64,000 nucleotides of DNA from Mucilaginibacter sp. L196 (GTDB taxonomy: Bacteria; Bacteroidota; Bacteroidia; Sphingobacteriales; Sphingobacteriaceae). The notes beneath the pieces are model-generated. The model ran no database searches. It was not told the DNA's origin and saw only the letters and a list, made by a program, of their open reading frames with translations. Below are positions 36,886 to 46,144 of this stretch, piece after piece (within the stretch, counting starts at the first letter, position 1; each line of letters begins with the position of its first letter). The translations under genes were made by a program, and so were the position numbers. The stretch covers positions 1 to 64,000 of the forward strand of contig NZ_LMUO01000004.1 in the NCBI RefSeq assembly GCF_009765905.1. Reading direction: 5' to 3'.

Positions 36886-36901
36886 TATTAAATAAAACAA
36901 G

Positions 36902-37198
36902 ATGGCAACAGGAAACTTAATAGCGACAACTGATTTTTGTGTGTATTATAATATTGAATATACCTTCATCAATTCGTTACAGGAAGCTGGTTTGGTGCAG
37001 ATCAAAACGGTTAATGAAACCACCTATATACCAGAAACGGAACTGCAAAAACTGGAACGCATGATACACCTGCATCATGACCTGGAAATAAACGTAGCGG
37101 GAATCGAAGCCATCACACATCTACTTGATCGTGTAGAGCAAATGCAGGAAAATATGCGTGGTTTAAGAAACCGCTTACGTTTGTACGAAGACGAATAA
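36902..37198 (+). CDS. cbpM: Chaperone modulator CbpM
   Basis: This 98-residue MerR-like helix-turn-helix protein starts ATGNLIATTDFCVYYNIEY and continues with a helical region (IHLHHDLEINVAGIEAI). In E. coli, CbpM binds the J domain of CbpA and inhibits it. It lies 16 bases after the cbpA-like gene. Its stop abuts the stop of the convergent MutS-like gene. Confidence 0.88.
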   Translation: MATGNLIATTDFCVYYNIEYTFINSLQEAGLVQIKTVNETTYIPETELQKLERMIHLHHDLEINVAGIEAITHLLDRVEQMQENMRGLRNRLRLYEDE

Positions 37199-38872
37199 TT
37201 ATAGCTGATACTTTTCTCTTAACTGTTCACTTACCTTACCCGCATCATTAACAACAGATTGCGGATAGCCTAAAGATTGGAGTATAGCTATACCATTTTT
37301 ATTCTTAAGCAAACCTTCTTTTATTTTGTAATCAAATACCAGGCGTTTATCGTCTACTAGTTCTTCAAAAGAGTATATCGCATATTCATCGCCCAACAAT
37401 TCGGCAAGCTCCAGGTCGTGGGTTGATACAAAGACAAAGTTGCGGTTAGCCGTAAGGTATGATAATACTGATTTCGCAGCGGCTATTCGCTCTATAGTAT
37501 TTGTCCCCCGGAATATTTCGTCGATGATCACCAGACTTCTGAAGGGCTCGTTAATTCCGCATTTGTTTACAATATCCAGCACAGCTAATGCCTCAGCCTG
37601 AAAATAGCTTTTATGCTCTTCAATGTCATCGCTAACCCGTATGCTGGTATGTATATTCAGCAAAGGCGCATGGTATTCCTTTGCGCAACAAGTATAAATA
37701 GTTTGGGCCAATAAAGTATTTAAAGCAACGGCGCGTATAAAAGTAGTTTTACCCGACATATTTGATCCCGTAATCAATCCCCCCTTATCTACATTGCTGA
37801 ATATGGAATTGGCTACACAATTCTCAACCAACGGATGATATAGTTCTGTGATCTTTAATTCACCATCACTAACAGAAAATTCAGGCTTGGCATAATAGGG
37901 TAAGCCAATTCTTACAGAATCAATGGAGATCAGTATATCAATTTCTGCAACATATTTATAAACCGTCTCAATTTCCTTACGGGATTTATTTACCCGTTTA
38001 ATTGAGGTGATAAACATTAATGGTTCCAATAAAAACACGGTTTTTATAAACTCGAATATCGCCGCAAAAATATCAGTAGGATCGCTTCCGATGCCATTCT
38101 GAAAGTTCACAAAGAGTAGGGAACGTTTTAATTTATCAACCTTGCTCAAGCTATTTAAAACGGTTTCATTTCCGCGTACGGCTACATTCCTTATTAGCCA
38201 CCAACCTACTTTATTTAGTAAAAGCAATTGTGGCAATGAATGTGTATACTGTGCTACCTTACCTTTATTTTTATAATGAAGGGCTGTGTTAAGTATTGCC
38301 AATCCCAGTAATGCTAAAAAATAAACCTGGCTATGAACCAGGCACAACATTACAATTAGGCATATCATCACTATCCACGAAATTTGAATATATGATGTTT
38401 GCAGTGGCGTAAATAAAGGCTGCTGTTCCTTTACAAACAACTCCGGCAGGTAGCAGGAATTTATTGTGTTGAGTTTTGATAGCTCCAGTTCAATTCTTTC
38501 CTGTTTAGCACGATCTTTCCCTAACCATGTTATATCCTCATCTAACTGTTTAAGCACATCAATATCCAGCTCCGGATCATGTAATTTTTTATATAGATAC
38601 TGCTGGCCGGGTTTCGAATTTGTCCGGTCGACGTAAGCGAAAACGTTATCCAGGTCAAGATCATTTGCTGTAGTACCGGTAATTTTACCGGGATTAACAT
38701 CTGAGTCCAGGTAAATTCTCACCAAATTAAAATTCGGGTCGTTATAATAAGGCTTGCCCCATTTTTCCTTTATCGCGGTTATTTTCTTTTTTGTATCAAG
38801 CCATCTTCTATAAAAAGCTAACGACACGATAAGCACAATAATTAGTATGATCCCTAGTATCCAATAAATCAT
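37199..38872 (-). CDS. Membrane-anchored MutS-like ATPase
   Basis: This 557-residue protein has the MutS-type ATPase at its C-terminus: Walker A GLITGSNMSGKTTFIRA near 357-373, VSDDIEEHKSYFQAE, Walker B SLVIIDEIFRGTNTIER and STHDLEL. The N-terminus has a hydrophobic helix (residues 2-24) and a second hydrophobic pair around 170-205, so it is probably membrane bound. It has no MutS mismatch-binding domain and no Smr nuclease domain. Relatives in Bacteroidota are listed only as DNA mismatch repair MutS-related; function is unknown. Confidence 0.88.
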   Translation of the reverse strand: MIYWILGIILIIVLIVSLAFYRRWLDTKKKITAIKEKWGKPYYNDPNFNLVRIYLDSDVNPGKITGTTANDLDLDNVFAYVDRTNSKPGQQYLYKKLHDPELDIDVLKQLDEDITWLGKDRAKQERIELELSKLNTINSCYLPELFVKEQQPLFTPLQTSYIQISWIVMICLIVMLCLVHSQVYFLALLGLAILNTALHYKNKGKVAQYTHSLPQLLLLNKVGWWLIRNVAVRGNETVLNSLSKVDKLKRSLLFVNFQNGIGSDPTDIFAAIFEFIKTVFLLEPLMFITSIKRVNKSRKEIETVYKYVAEIDILISIDSVRIGLPYYAKPEFSVSDGELKITELYHPLVENCVANSIFSNVDKGGLITGSNMSGKTTFIRAVALNTLLAQTIYTCCAKEYHAPLLNIHTSIRVSDDIEEHKSYFQAEALAVLDIVNKCGINEPFRSLVIIDEIFRGTNTIERIAAAKSVLSYLTANRNFVFVSTHDLELAELLGDEYAIYSFEELVDDKRLVFDYKIKEGLLKNKNGIAILQSLGYPQSVVNDAGKVSEQLREKYQL

Positions 38873-38906
38873 TCGTGATAGGTGTTTAAATATTCAGGGT
38901 GATTTA

Positions 38907-39683
38907 TTAGCGTTTGCCACTCAAAAAGCCATGTAAAGCCTGTTGTGTAAATTCAGATAACACCAATTCCCCGCTAATAGCAGCCCGTTGTTTTAATAGC
39001 TCATCCCAGTCTTCTGTGCCTTCCCATAAAATTTGCTTTAAGCCGGTTAATGCTTCCGGATGATAGGATGCCAGCTTCTCGGCAAGTGCGTTAACCGCTT
39101 CATCAAGGCTGGCTATATCAGCATAAACCTCATTAAACAAACCTTTCTCTTTAGCCCATTGTGCCGTTTGAAAATCAACAGCACGAATAGTAAGCTGAGA
39201 AAATGCCGGTAAACCAATTTTACGGGTAACAGCCGGAGATATTACAAACGGACCGATACCAATAGCCAACTCGCTCAATTTTATCGACGCCGCTTCGGTT
39301 GCCAGGCAGTAATCTGCTGCGGCAGCAAGCCCTACCCCACCACCTACAGATTTACCCTGCACCCGGGCAATAACAATTTTGGATGATTTCCTGCAGGCAT
39401 TTATAACCCTGGCAAAGCCTAAAAAAAATTGGGCACCTGCCTCTTTATCCTTTATTTGCAATAATTCATCAAAACTGGCGCCTGCGCAAAAGGTACGGTC
39501 GCCCTCACTTTTCAACAAGATAATACGGGTTTGCGGGTCATTACCGGCGCTTTCAATTTTCTCGGTAAGCTCATCCAAAAGTGCTGATGGCAATGAATTT
39601 TGTGCGGGATGATAAAAGCTAATGGTTGCAATACCGCTATTGCTGATGTTTAAAGACACATTTCCGTTATCGGCTGATGACAT
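38907..39683 (-). CDS. Enoyl-CoA hydratase/isomerase family protein
   Basis: The 258-residue protein starts MSSADNGNVSLNISNSGIAT; a longer start at 39776 would overlap the divergent LysE gene. Crotonase-fold marks are FCAGASFDELLQIKDKEAG near 64-82 and VQGKSVGGGVGLAAAADYC near 107-125 (oxyanion loops). The usual catalytic Glu pair is not obvious: the segment after GGGVG has AAAADYCLATEAASIKLSE with Glu near 139. The family acts on acyl-CoA in fatty or aromatic acid metabolism. It stands alone. Confidence 0.87.
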   Translation of the reverse strand: MSSADNGNVSLNISNSGIATISFYHPAQNSLPSALLDELTEKIESAGNDPQTRIILLKSEGDRTFCAGASFDELLQIKDKEAGAQFFLGFARVINACRKSSKIVIARVQGKSVGGGVGLAAAADYCLATEAASIKLSELAIGIGPFVISPAVTRKIGLPAFSQLTIRAVDFQTAQWAKEKGLFNEVYADIASLDEAVNALAEKLASYHPEALTGLKQILWEGTEDWDELLKQRAAISGELVLSEFTQQALHGFLSGKR

Positions 39684-39758
39684 ATGTAGATAATAAATGG
39701 ATGTATAAAGATTTATAAAATTACTTATTTTACAGCTTAATAATTTAAAGATAAAAGT

Positions 39759-40391
39759 ATGTTCACATTCCAACATCTCTACTTATTTTTCATAGCATCC
39801 TTATTGCTTAACCTAACGCCCGGTAATGATATGCTATATGTGGCATCCAGGAGTATTTCACAAGGAACCAGGGCTGGAATAGTTTCTGCATTGGGAATAT
39901 TCGTGGGCTGTTTTGTACATATACTGGCTGCGGTATTGGGCATCTCCATCATCATCGCAAAATCAGCTTACGCGTTCGAGATCGTTAAATTTGCGGGAGC
40001 CGGGTACTTGATCTACCTTGGTATAAAATCAATTATCACTAAACCAAATGTTGATACGAAAAACGAAAAACCAATCAAGGCCAATTATTGGAAATTATTT
40101 AAGCAGGGCGTAATTACCAATGCACTTAACCCAAAAGTTGCTATCTTCTTTTTGTCTTTTCTACCTCAATTCATTGATGTTGCTTCCCCGTATTTTAAAG
40201 TTCAGCTATTCACTTTAGGCGCTTGGTTTGATATACAGGGATCGCTTTTGCTAATTGTTGTCGCCTGCATTTTAGGAAAAACAAAAGATTTCTTTAAGCA
40301 GAACCCGAAAGTGTGGTTGATACAGGAAAAAATAACAGGATTTATATTAATTGGCTTAGGCATTAAAATAGCGCTGCTGACAAAAAAGTAG
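39759..40391 (+). CDS. LysE family amino-acid exporter
   Basis: This 210-residue inner-membrane protein has about six helices and the family mark LLNLTPGNDMLYVASRSISQGTRAG near the start, and ALNPKVAIFFLSFLPQF near 117. The family exports amino acids such as lysine, threonine or homoserine lactones. It is divergent from the enoyl-CoA hydratase gene with 75 bases between. Confidence 0.92.
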   Translation: MFTFQHLYLFFIASLLLNLTPGNDMLYVASRSISQGTRAGIVSALGIFVGCFVHILAAVLGISIIIAKSAYAFEIVKFAGAGYLIYLGIKSIITKPNVDTKNEKPIKANYWKLFKQGVITNALNPKVAIFFLSFLPQFIDVASPYFKVQLFTLGAWFDIQGSLLLIVVACILGKTKDFFKQNPKVWLIQEKITGFILIGLGIKIALLTKK

Positions 40392-40527
40392 CTATTAATG
40401 GTTACTTATACATAACTTAGATAAAGCCTATCTCTTTAGTTGAAAAATTATCATGTTCTATTTAAAACATTTACACCCGTTACCTGATTTTTTGTTTTAA
40501 AATTGTATTTGTTTTTCCAGCTTAAAA

Positions 40528-43527
40528 ATGAATAGCGACCCTAACTTATTGTACCCGGAAAATGAGAATATTTTCAGAACACTGATTGAGGAATCACCTA
40601 CGCCTGTTGGATTATATATCGGGCGCGAAATGGTTATTCAGTTGGCTAATAAGGCTATTTTGAATATTTGGGGGAAAGATGAATCCATCATTGGTAAAAC
40701 ATTCAGCCAGGCATTACCCGAATTGGAGGGGCAACCCTTCTTTCAGTTATTAGATAACGTTTACACCAGTGGTATTGCTTACGAAGCCACAGAAGATCGT
40801 GTGGATTTGCTTGTTGATAGGGAAATGCAGATATTCTATTTTAATTTAATATACAAGCCACTAAAAGATAAAAAAGGTAATGTTTGGGGAGTGCTTAATA
40901 CAGTTACGGATGTAACAGAACTGGTAACAACCCGCCAAAAGCTAGCCGAATCTGAACAACGTATACAATTTGCTATTGACTCTGCAGAGATAGGTACATG
41001 GGACATTGACCGGATAAAAGGCACCATTGTTTGGAATGATCGCAGCAGCGAGCTCTACGGTTTTCCGAAAGGAACACAAGTAACCATACATAATGTGCGT
41101 GACAATGTACATCCTGATGATGCCGAACGTATAACTAATTCTGTAAAAATTGCTACCGACCCCAAAACAGGTGGTAGTTATGATGATATATTCAGAACTA
41201 TTGATGCAGTAACTAAAAAAACACGTTGGGTAAAGTGTAAAGGAAAGGCTTATTTTAATGACGAGGGCATATGTTATCGCTTTGCCGGCACAACGCTTGA
41301 TATTACTAAAGATGTACAATCGCGCGAGGAACAGCAAAAACTAATAGCCCTGGTTGAAAACAGTGCTGATGTTATTGGCATTACGGATTTAAGCTCCACT
41401 GTAACCTATTTAAATAAAGCAGGCTATGAGTTATTGGGCTTAGATGATCCGGATCAAGCACCAAAATCACCTGCCGATTATTACATGCCCACAGATGCCA
41501 AAAAACTGTACGAAGAAGCACTGCCTGCAATTATAAAAACAGGAAGATGGTCGGGCGAAATGAATTACCGGCATTTTAAAACAGGTGAACCTATTCCTGT
41601 TTATTTAAATGTTTTTAGAATAGATGATCCTGAAACAGGGCTGTCAATTGGCAGGGCATCATCAGCCAGAGACCTGCGCCCTGAAAAACGAGCCCGTAAT
41701 GAGCAATCTAAGTTGCTTTCACTCATTGACCATAGTTCTGATTTTATAAGTTTGTCCGATCTTGATGGCAATGTGAGCTATGTTAATGCAGCAGGAATGA
41801 AAATGTTGGGAATTACCTCGTCATCTATTTTCAAGCATAATAGTGAGTATATAATGCCTGGCGAGATTGATAGGCTACAAAATGAGGTTAATAAAACATT
41901 GACGGAGAAAGGCCGTTGGTCGGGATATATCAACTATCGCCACTTCGAAACAGGTGAGCCAATTCCTGTTTTTGCCACAAGCATGCTGGTTTACGATGCC
42001 GTAACAGGCAAACCACAAGGCAGGGCAAGTATAGCCCGCGATTTAAGACGTGAAATTGCCGACAGGAAAGCGCTTGCTGAAAGTGAACATTTGCTAAAAA
42101 ATATCACCAAAGAAAGCCCTACCGCACTTTGGATGTCGGATGACAAGGCGAATATTATCTATATCAATCAAACATGGATAGATTGGACCGGCCTGAGTTT
42201 TGAAGAAAGCATGGCCCGGGGTTGGACAATGGCCATTGTGCAGGAAGACAGGCAACGTGCAATTGACCAATTCATTAAAGATTTAAAAGCTCGTAAAAGC
42301 TACACGGTTGATTTTAGGATAAAGCTTAAAAATGGCGAGATACGCTGGTGCACCGCAACCGGTAACCCTCAATATAAACATGATGGCACCTTTGCAGGCT
42401 ATATAGGTGCATGTACAGATGTTACTGAGAAAGTACTATCCGATCAGCAAATCAAACAAACAAATGAGGATTTAAACAACCAGATAAAACAGTTTGAGTT
42501 TGTAACAGGATTTATGCCGGTACAGCTATGGACCGCCACAACTGATGGTGAAATTGATTTTGTAAATAATCGTACCATTGAATATTTTGGCTTACCTACT
42601 GAAAAAATTATCGGACCCGGGTGGCAATATCTTATTCATCCTGACGACCTTACACCTTGCATTGAAGTTTGGTCACATTCTTTAGACACCGGAGAGCCTT
42701 ATCAGTTTGAATTTAGATTGCGTGATAAGAATCGTGTTTATAAGTGGCACCTAACGCGTGCGCTGCCCTTTTACAACGATGGCGAGGTTGTAAAATGGTT
42801 TGGTACCAATACCGATATTGATGATCAAAAACAATTGCAACGCCAAAAAGATGATTTTTTAGGTATTGCCAGCCATGAGTTAAAAACTCCTGTAACCAGT
42901 ATAAAAGCTTATGCCCAGGTATTAGGCGCTATGCTGACCAAAGAAGGCGAAACTAAAAAAGCCGACATGGTTTTAAGGATGGACGCCCAGGTAAACCGCC
43001 TAACCAATTTGATAGGGGATTTATTGGATGTTACCAAGATAAATTCGGGCAGATTACAGTTTAATAAAACATGGTTCGATTTTAACCAGGCTATTAGGGA
43101 GTGTATTGAAGATTTACAACATACCACTAAAAAACATAACCTAATTGAGGATTTTGCCGAAGCGGGACAGGTTTACTCGGACAAGGACAGGATTGGACAA
43201 GTAGTCATTAATTTAATTACTAATGCCATAAAGTACTCGCCGCATTCAGATAAAATCATTATCAGCACTAAACTGGAAGATAAAGAAATTATTGTTTGCG
43301 TACAGGATTTTGGAATTGGTATACCTAATGATAAAACCGATAAAGTATTTGAACAATTTTATCGTGTAAGTGGGAATAAACAGCATACTTTCCCCGGATT
43401 GGGGTTAGGATTATACATTTCATCAGAAATTATTAAACGTGAAGGAGGCAGAATGTGGGTAAACAGCATTGAAGGAAAAGGGTCTACTTTTTGCTTCGCT
43501 TTGCCTGCATATGATTCATCAATATGA
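40528..43527 (+). CDS. Six-PAS soluble sensor histidine kinase
   Basis: This 999-residue kinase has no membrane helix or signal peptide. Six PAS domains span about residues 12-130, 145-262, 268-388, 395-515, 520-640 and 650-770. The third and fourth are a tandem duplication: GRWSGEMNYRHFKTGEPIPV and GRWSGYINYRHFETGEPIPV. The HisKA domain has SHELKTP with His783, and the ATPase has NLITNAIKYSP, DFGIGIP and GLGLGLYIS. It probably senses a cytoplasmic signal such as redox, light or small ligands. The receiver gene 48 bases downstream is its likely partner. Confidence 0.93.
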   Translation: MNSDPNLLYPENENIFRTLIEESPTPVGLYIGREMVIQLANKAILNIWGKDESIIGKTFSQALPELEGQPFFQLLDNVYTSGIAYEATEDRVDLLVDREMQIFYFNLIYKPLKDKKGNVWGVLNTVTDVTELVTTRQKLAESEQRIQFAIDSAEIGTWDIDRIKGTIVWNDRSSELYGFPKGTQVTIHNVRDNVHPDDAERITNSVKIATDPKTGGSYDDIFRTIDAVTKKTRWVKCKGKAYFNDEGICYRFAGTTLDITKDVQSREEQQKLIALVENSADVIGITDLSSTVTYLNKAGYELLGLDDPDQAPKSPADYYMPTDAKKLYEEALPAIIKTGRWSGEMNYRHFKTGEPIPVYLNVFRIDDPETGLSIGRASSARDLRPEKRARNEQSKLLSLIDHSSDFISLSDLDGNVSYVNAAGMKMLGITSSSIFKHNSEYIMPGEIDRLQNEVNKTLTEKGRWSGYINYRHFETGEPIPVFATSMLVYDAVTGKPQGRASIARDLRREIADRKALAESEHLLKNITKESPTALWMSDDKANIIYINQTWIDWTGLSFEESMARGWTMAIVQEDRQRAIDQFIKDLKARKSYTVDFRIKLKNGEIRWCTATGNPQYKHDGTFAGYIGACTDVTEKVLSDQQIKQTNEDLNNQIKQFEFVTGFMPVQLWTATTDGEIDFVNNRTIEYFGLPTEKIIGPGWQYLIHPDDLTPCIEVWSHSLDTGEPYQFEFRLRDKNRVYKWHLTRALPFYNDGEVVKWFGTNTDIDDQKQLQRQKDDFLGIASHELKTPVTSIKAYAQVLGAMLTKEGETKKADMVLRMDAQVNRLTNLIGDLLDVTKINSGRLQFNKTWFDFNQAIRECIEDLQHTTKKHNLIEDFAEAGQVYSDKDRIGQVVINLITNAIKYSPHSDKIIISTKLEDKEIIVCVQDFGIGIPNDKTDKVFEQFYRVSGNKQHTFPGLGLGLYISSEIIKREGGRMWVNSIEGKGSTFCFALPAYDSSI

Positions 43528-43575
43528 ATATGCCCTGATTACATTAATAATTAATTTAACTTATTAACCGAAACA

Positions 43576-43947
43576 ATGAGCTTAAAGCATAAAAAGATAA
43601 TGATTGCCGACGACGATCCCGGAATAGTTGATGCAGTTGAAATGCTGCTGGAATTTGAAGGGTATGATGTAATATCAACCGTTGATGGCAGCACTGTTTT
43701 GGACATGAAAGAGAATCTTCCCGATCTTTTATTATTAGATATATGGATGTCAGGCGAAGACGGCCGGGATATATGCAAAAAGTTAAAGCAGGAGCCACTT
43801 ACAAAAAACATCCCGATTATTATGGTATCGGCCAGTCGTGATATCGAAGAATCGGCTATAGAAGCAGGCGCTGATGATTTTTTAGCTAAACCTTTTGAAA
43901 TGAATGAGCTGTTAAAAAAAATTGAGGATTTGACCAGGTACTTATAG
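43576..43947 (+). CDS. Single-domain response regulator
   Basis: This 123-residue receiver has acidic pocket Asp12-Asp13, phosphoacceptor Asp55 in LLLLDIWM, Ser85 and Lys105 in AKPF. There is no output domain, so it may act by protein contact or as a phosphate relay, as in CheY. It follows the six-PAS kinase gene on the same strand. Confidence 0.93.
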   Translation: MSLKHKKIMIADDDPGIVDAVEMLLEFEGYDVISTVDGSTVLDMKENLPDLLLLDIWMSGEDGRDICKKLKQEPLTKNIPIIMVSASRDIEESAIEAGADDFLAKPFEMNELLKKIEDLTRYL

Positions 43948-44057
43948 CTTTTAACAATATCATTGTGCGTAAAGGTTATATAACTTTTATATTTAAACAT
44001 TTAGGTATGTAAAGTGTATATTTAATAACCATATATTATACATTTTACACCCCAAAA

Positions 44058-45356
44058 ATGCCGGCAAAATCTGCACCAAAACATCCCCGCAAAAAAATCT
44101 GGAAATTTTTCACCCTATTAGGCCCAGGCTTAACCACCGGTGCTGCCGATGATGATCCATCCGGCATTGCCACCTACTCACAAACAGGCGCCCAATTTGG
44201 TTACGGGCAACTATGGACAGCCTTGTACATGCTGCCATTTATGACTGCTGTGCAAGAGGCCTGCGCACGTATTGGCTTAGTTACCGGCAAGGGAATAGCT
44301 GCTGTTGTTAAACAACACTACAGCCGTAAAGTATTATATGCGGTAGTTGGCCTGGTAGTACTTGCTAACACTATAAATATAGGTGCTGATATTGGCGCAA
44401 TGGCATCTGCCGCGCAATTATTAATACCCGCTATCCCATTTGTTATCCTCACTTTGTTTTTCACTGTGACAATATTAGTCCTGGAAATTTTTACTAATTA
44501 CAAGGTTTACTCCAAAATACTTAAATGGCTTGCACTGGCTCTGCTGGCCTACCCTATTACGGTATTCATCGTACATGAGCCTTGGTTAACCGTGTTAAAA
44601 GCAACGGTTGTTCCTCATTTCGAATTCAGTTTTGCATTTCTGTTTATCATTACTGGTGTTTTAGGTACTACAATATCTCCATATATGTTTTTTTGGGAGG
44701 CATCTCAGGAGGTTGAAGAAGTAAAAGAAGAAGACAGAATGATAACAGGTAAACCTGTTATGAGCTGGCAACGCATAAAACGCATGCGGGTTGATAATAA
44801 TGCAGGTATGATCATATCTGAGATTACTACCTGGTGCATATTGGTGGTCGCTGGAACTGTTTTACATAACAGTGGCGTACATGATATTAATACTGCCGCG
44901 GATGCCGCGAAAGCTTTAGAACCCTTGGTGCATTCATTCCCAAATTCCGGTTTTTTATCAAAACTGATCTTTTCTATTGGTATAATCGGTTTAGGCTTAT
45001 TGGCAGTACCGGTGCTTTCTGGTTCAGCAGCCTATGCTGTTGCCGAAGCTGTTAACTGGAAAGCCAGCTTAAATTTTAAATTAAAACAAGCACATGGCTT
45101 TTATGGCATTATCACCATTGCCACCCTTATAGGGTTAATGATAAATTTTGTGGGGATAGATCCTGTTAAAGCATTGGTATACGCCGCGGTATTAAACGGC
45201 GTTGCAGCCGTACCTCTACTATTTTTGATCGCTAAAATTGGCAGTAATGAAAAAATTATGGGTGAATACAAAAGTGGTTTACTATCAAATAGTTTAGTAT
45301 GGTTTACATTTGTTGCTATGGGTGCAGCGGCCGTTGCCATGTTTTTCACGTTGTAA
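44058..45356 (+). CDS. Nramp-family transporter with variant metal site
   Basis: This 432-residue protein has about 11 helices. The first-helix motif is DDDPSGIATYSQTGAQFG (Asp33-Pro34-Ser35-Gly36) in place of DPGN, and the sixth-helix motif is ISPYMFFW (206-213) in place of MPHN. Thus the Asn and Met that select transition metals are absent. Nramp-related magnesium transporters also lack the Met, so Mg2+ or another hard ion is possible; this is inference. There is no operon partner, though a DUF2383 gene follows. Confidence 0.9.
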   Translation: MPAKSAPKHPRKKIWKFFTLLGPGLTTGAADDDPSGIATYSQTGAQFGYGQLWTALYMLPFMTAVQEACARIGLVTGKGIAAVVKQHYSRKVLYAVVGLVVLANTINIGADIGAMASAAQLLIPAIPFVILTLFFTVTILVLEIFTNYKVYSKILKWLALALLAYPITVFIVHEPWLTVLKATVVPHFEFSFAFLFIITGVLGTTISPYMFFWEASQEVEEVKEEDRMITGKPVMSWQRIKRMRVDNNAGMIISEITTWCILVVAGTVLHNSGVHDINTAADAAKALEPLVHSFPNSGFLSKLIFSIGIIGLGLLAVPVLSGSAAYAVAEAVNWKASLNFKLKQAHGFYGIITIATLIGLMINFVGIDPVKALVYAAVLNGVAAVPLLFLIAKIGSNEKIMGEYKSGLLSNSLVWFTFVAMGAAAVAMFFTL

Positions 45357-45458
45357 TTCTTGTATAAGTTTAATTAACAATTACTCTTGCAATAGCGCTA
45401 AATGCCAAAAACAATTGATTACGGTGTAATGTTATTAATATGACTAAACAATACGGCC

Positions 45459-45995
45459 ATGGGAATTTTGCAACACGTTGAACATCAGATATCGGCACTA
45501 AATGATCTGATTAAAATAAATAATGATCGTGCAACAGGTTATCAAAAAGCGATTGAGAGCACTGAAGAACAAAAGCTAAAAAAACTATTCGAAGATTACA
45601 TAGAAGATAGTAAAGAATATGTAGGCGATTTAACTGAACACTTACATTTTTTAGGTGGAGACCCTGCAAGCGGAACAACACTGGCGGGTAAATTTTATCA
45701 TACATGGATTGATGTTAAAGCTAAATTCTCTAAAAAAGATAACGTTTCGATATTATCTGATTGTGAATATGGAGAAGATGTTGCTAATACAGCATATAGA
45801 AATGCATTAGATGATAAGGAACTTATATGGAAGGATGAGCGTATAGTAAACATACTAAGCCGCCATTTAAAGGAGCTTAAAGCCACCCATGACCATATTA
45901 AAGAGTTACGCGATAATGCGATTGCATTGGCATTACAAAGCAAAAAAGTGGAAAAGCCTATTGTAGAACCGGCAGATACAAAAATCAATAACTAA
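45459..45995 (+). CDS. DUF2383 (PA2169-type) four-helix protein
   Basis: This 178-residue protein is mainly helical, with a ferritin-like DUF2383 pattern: LNDLIKINNDRATGYQKAIES, LKKLFEDYIEDSKEYVGDL, CEYGEDVANTAYRNALD. The first helix pair has acid and His residues spaced as in metal-binding bundles. Function is unknown; relatives are stress-induced. It follows the Nramp gene by 102 bases and precedes a strong terminator. Confidence 0.88.
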   Translation: MGILQHVEHQISALNDLIKINNDRATGYQKAIESTEEQKLKKLFEDYIEDSKEYVGDLTEHLHFLGGDPASGTTLAGKFYHTWIDVKAKFSKKDNVSILSDCEYGEDVANTAYRNALDDKELIWKDERIVNILSRHLKELKATHDHIKELRDNAIALALQSKKVEKPIVEPADTKINN

Positions 45996-46020
45996 TTTTA
46001 TTATAAACAACACACTATGT

Positions 46021-46050
46021 AAATGCGCTTCAAATATTGGGCGCATTTTT
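46021..46050 (+). terminator. Terminator after DUF2383 gene
   Basis: An eight-base stem (AAATGCGC with GCGCATTT) with a 12-base loop is followed by T residues, 26 bases past the DUF2383 stop. Confidence 0.75.
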
Positions 46051-46144
46051 TCTATAAGTTGATTCATAATATTAACTTCACTAAGCCAATAGTATAATAC
46101 AGATTTGGTAACTTATACAACAGTAATACCTATACCAACATAAA

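Noticed and set aside
40942..41337. 131-codon frame antisense to the six-PAS kinase
   Set aside because: Lies wholly inside a PAS coding region and has no family pattern.
43551..44000. 149-codon frame antisense to the response regulator
   Set aside because: Ser/Ile-rich shadow of the receiver gene.
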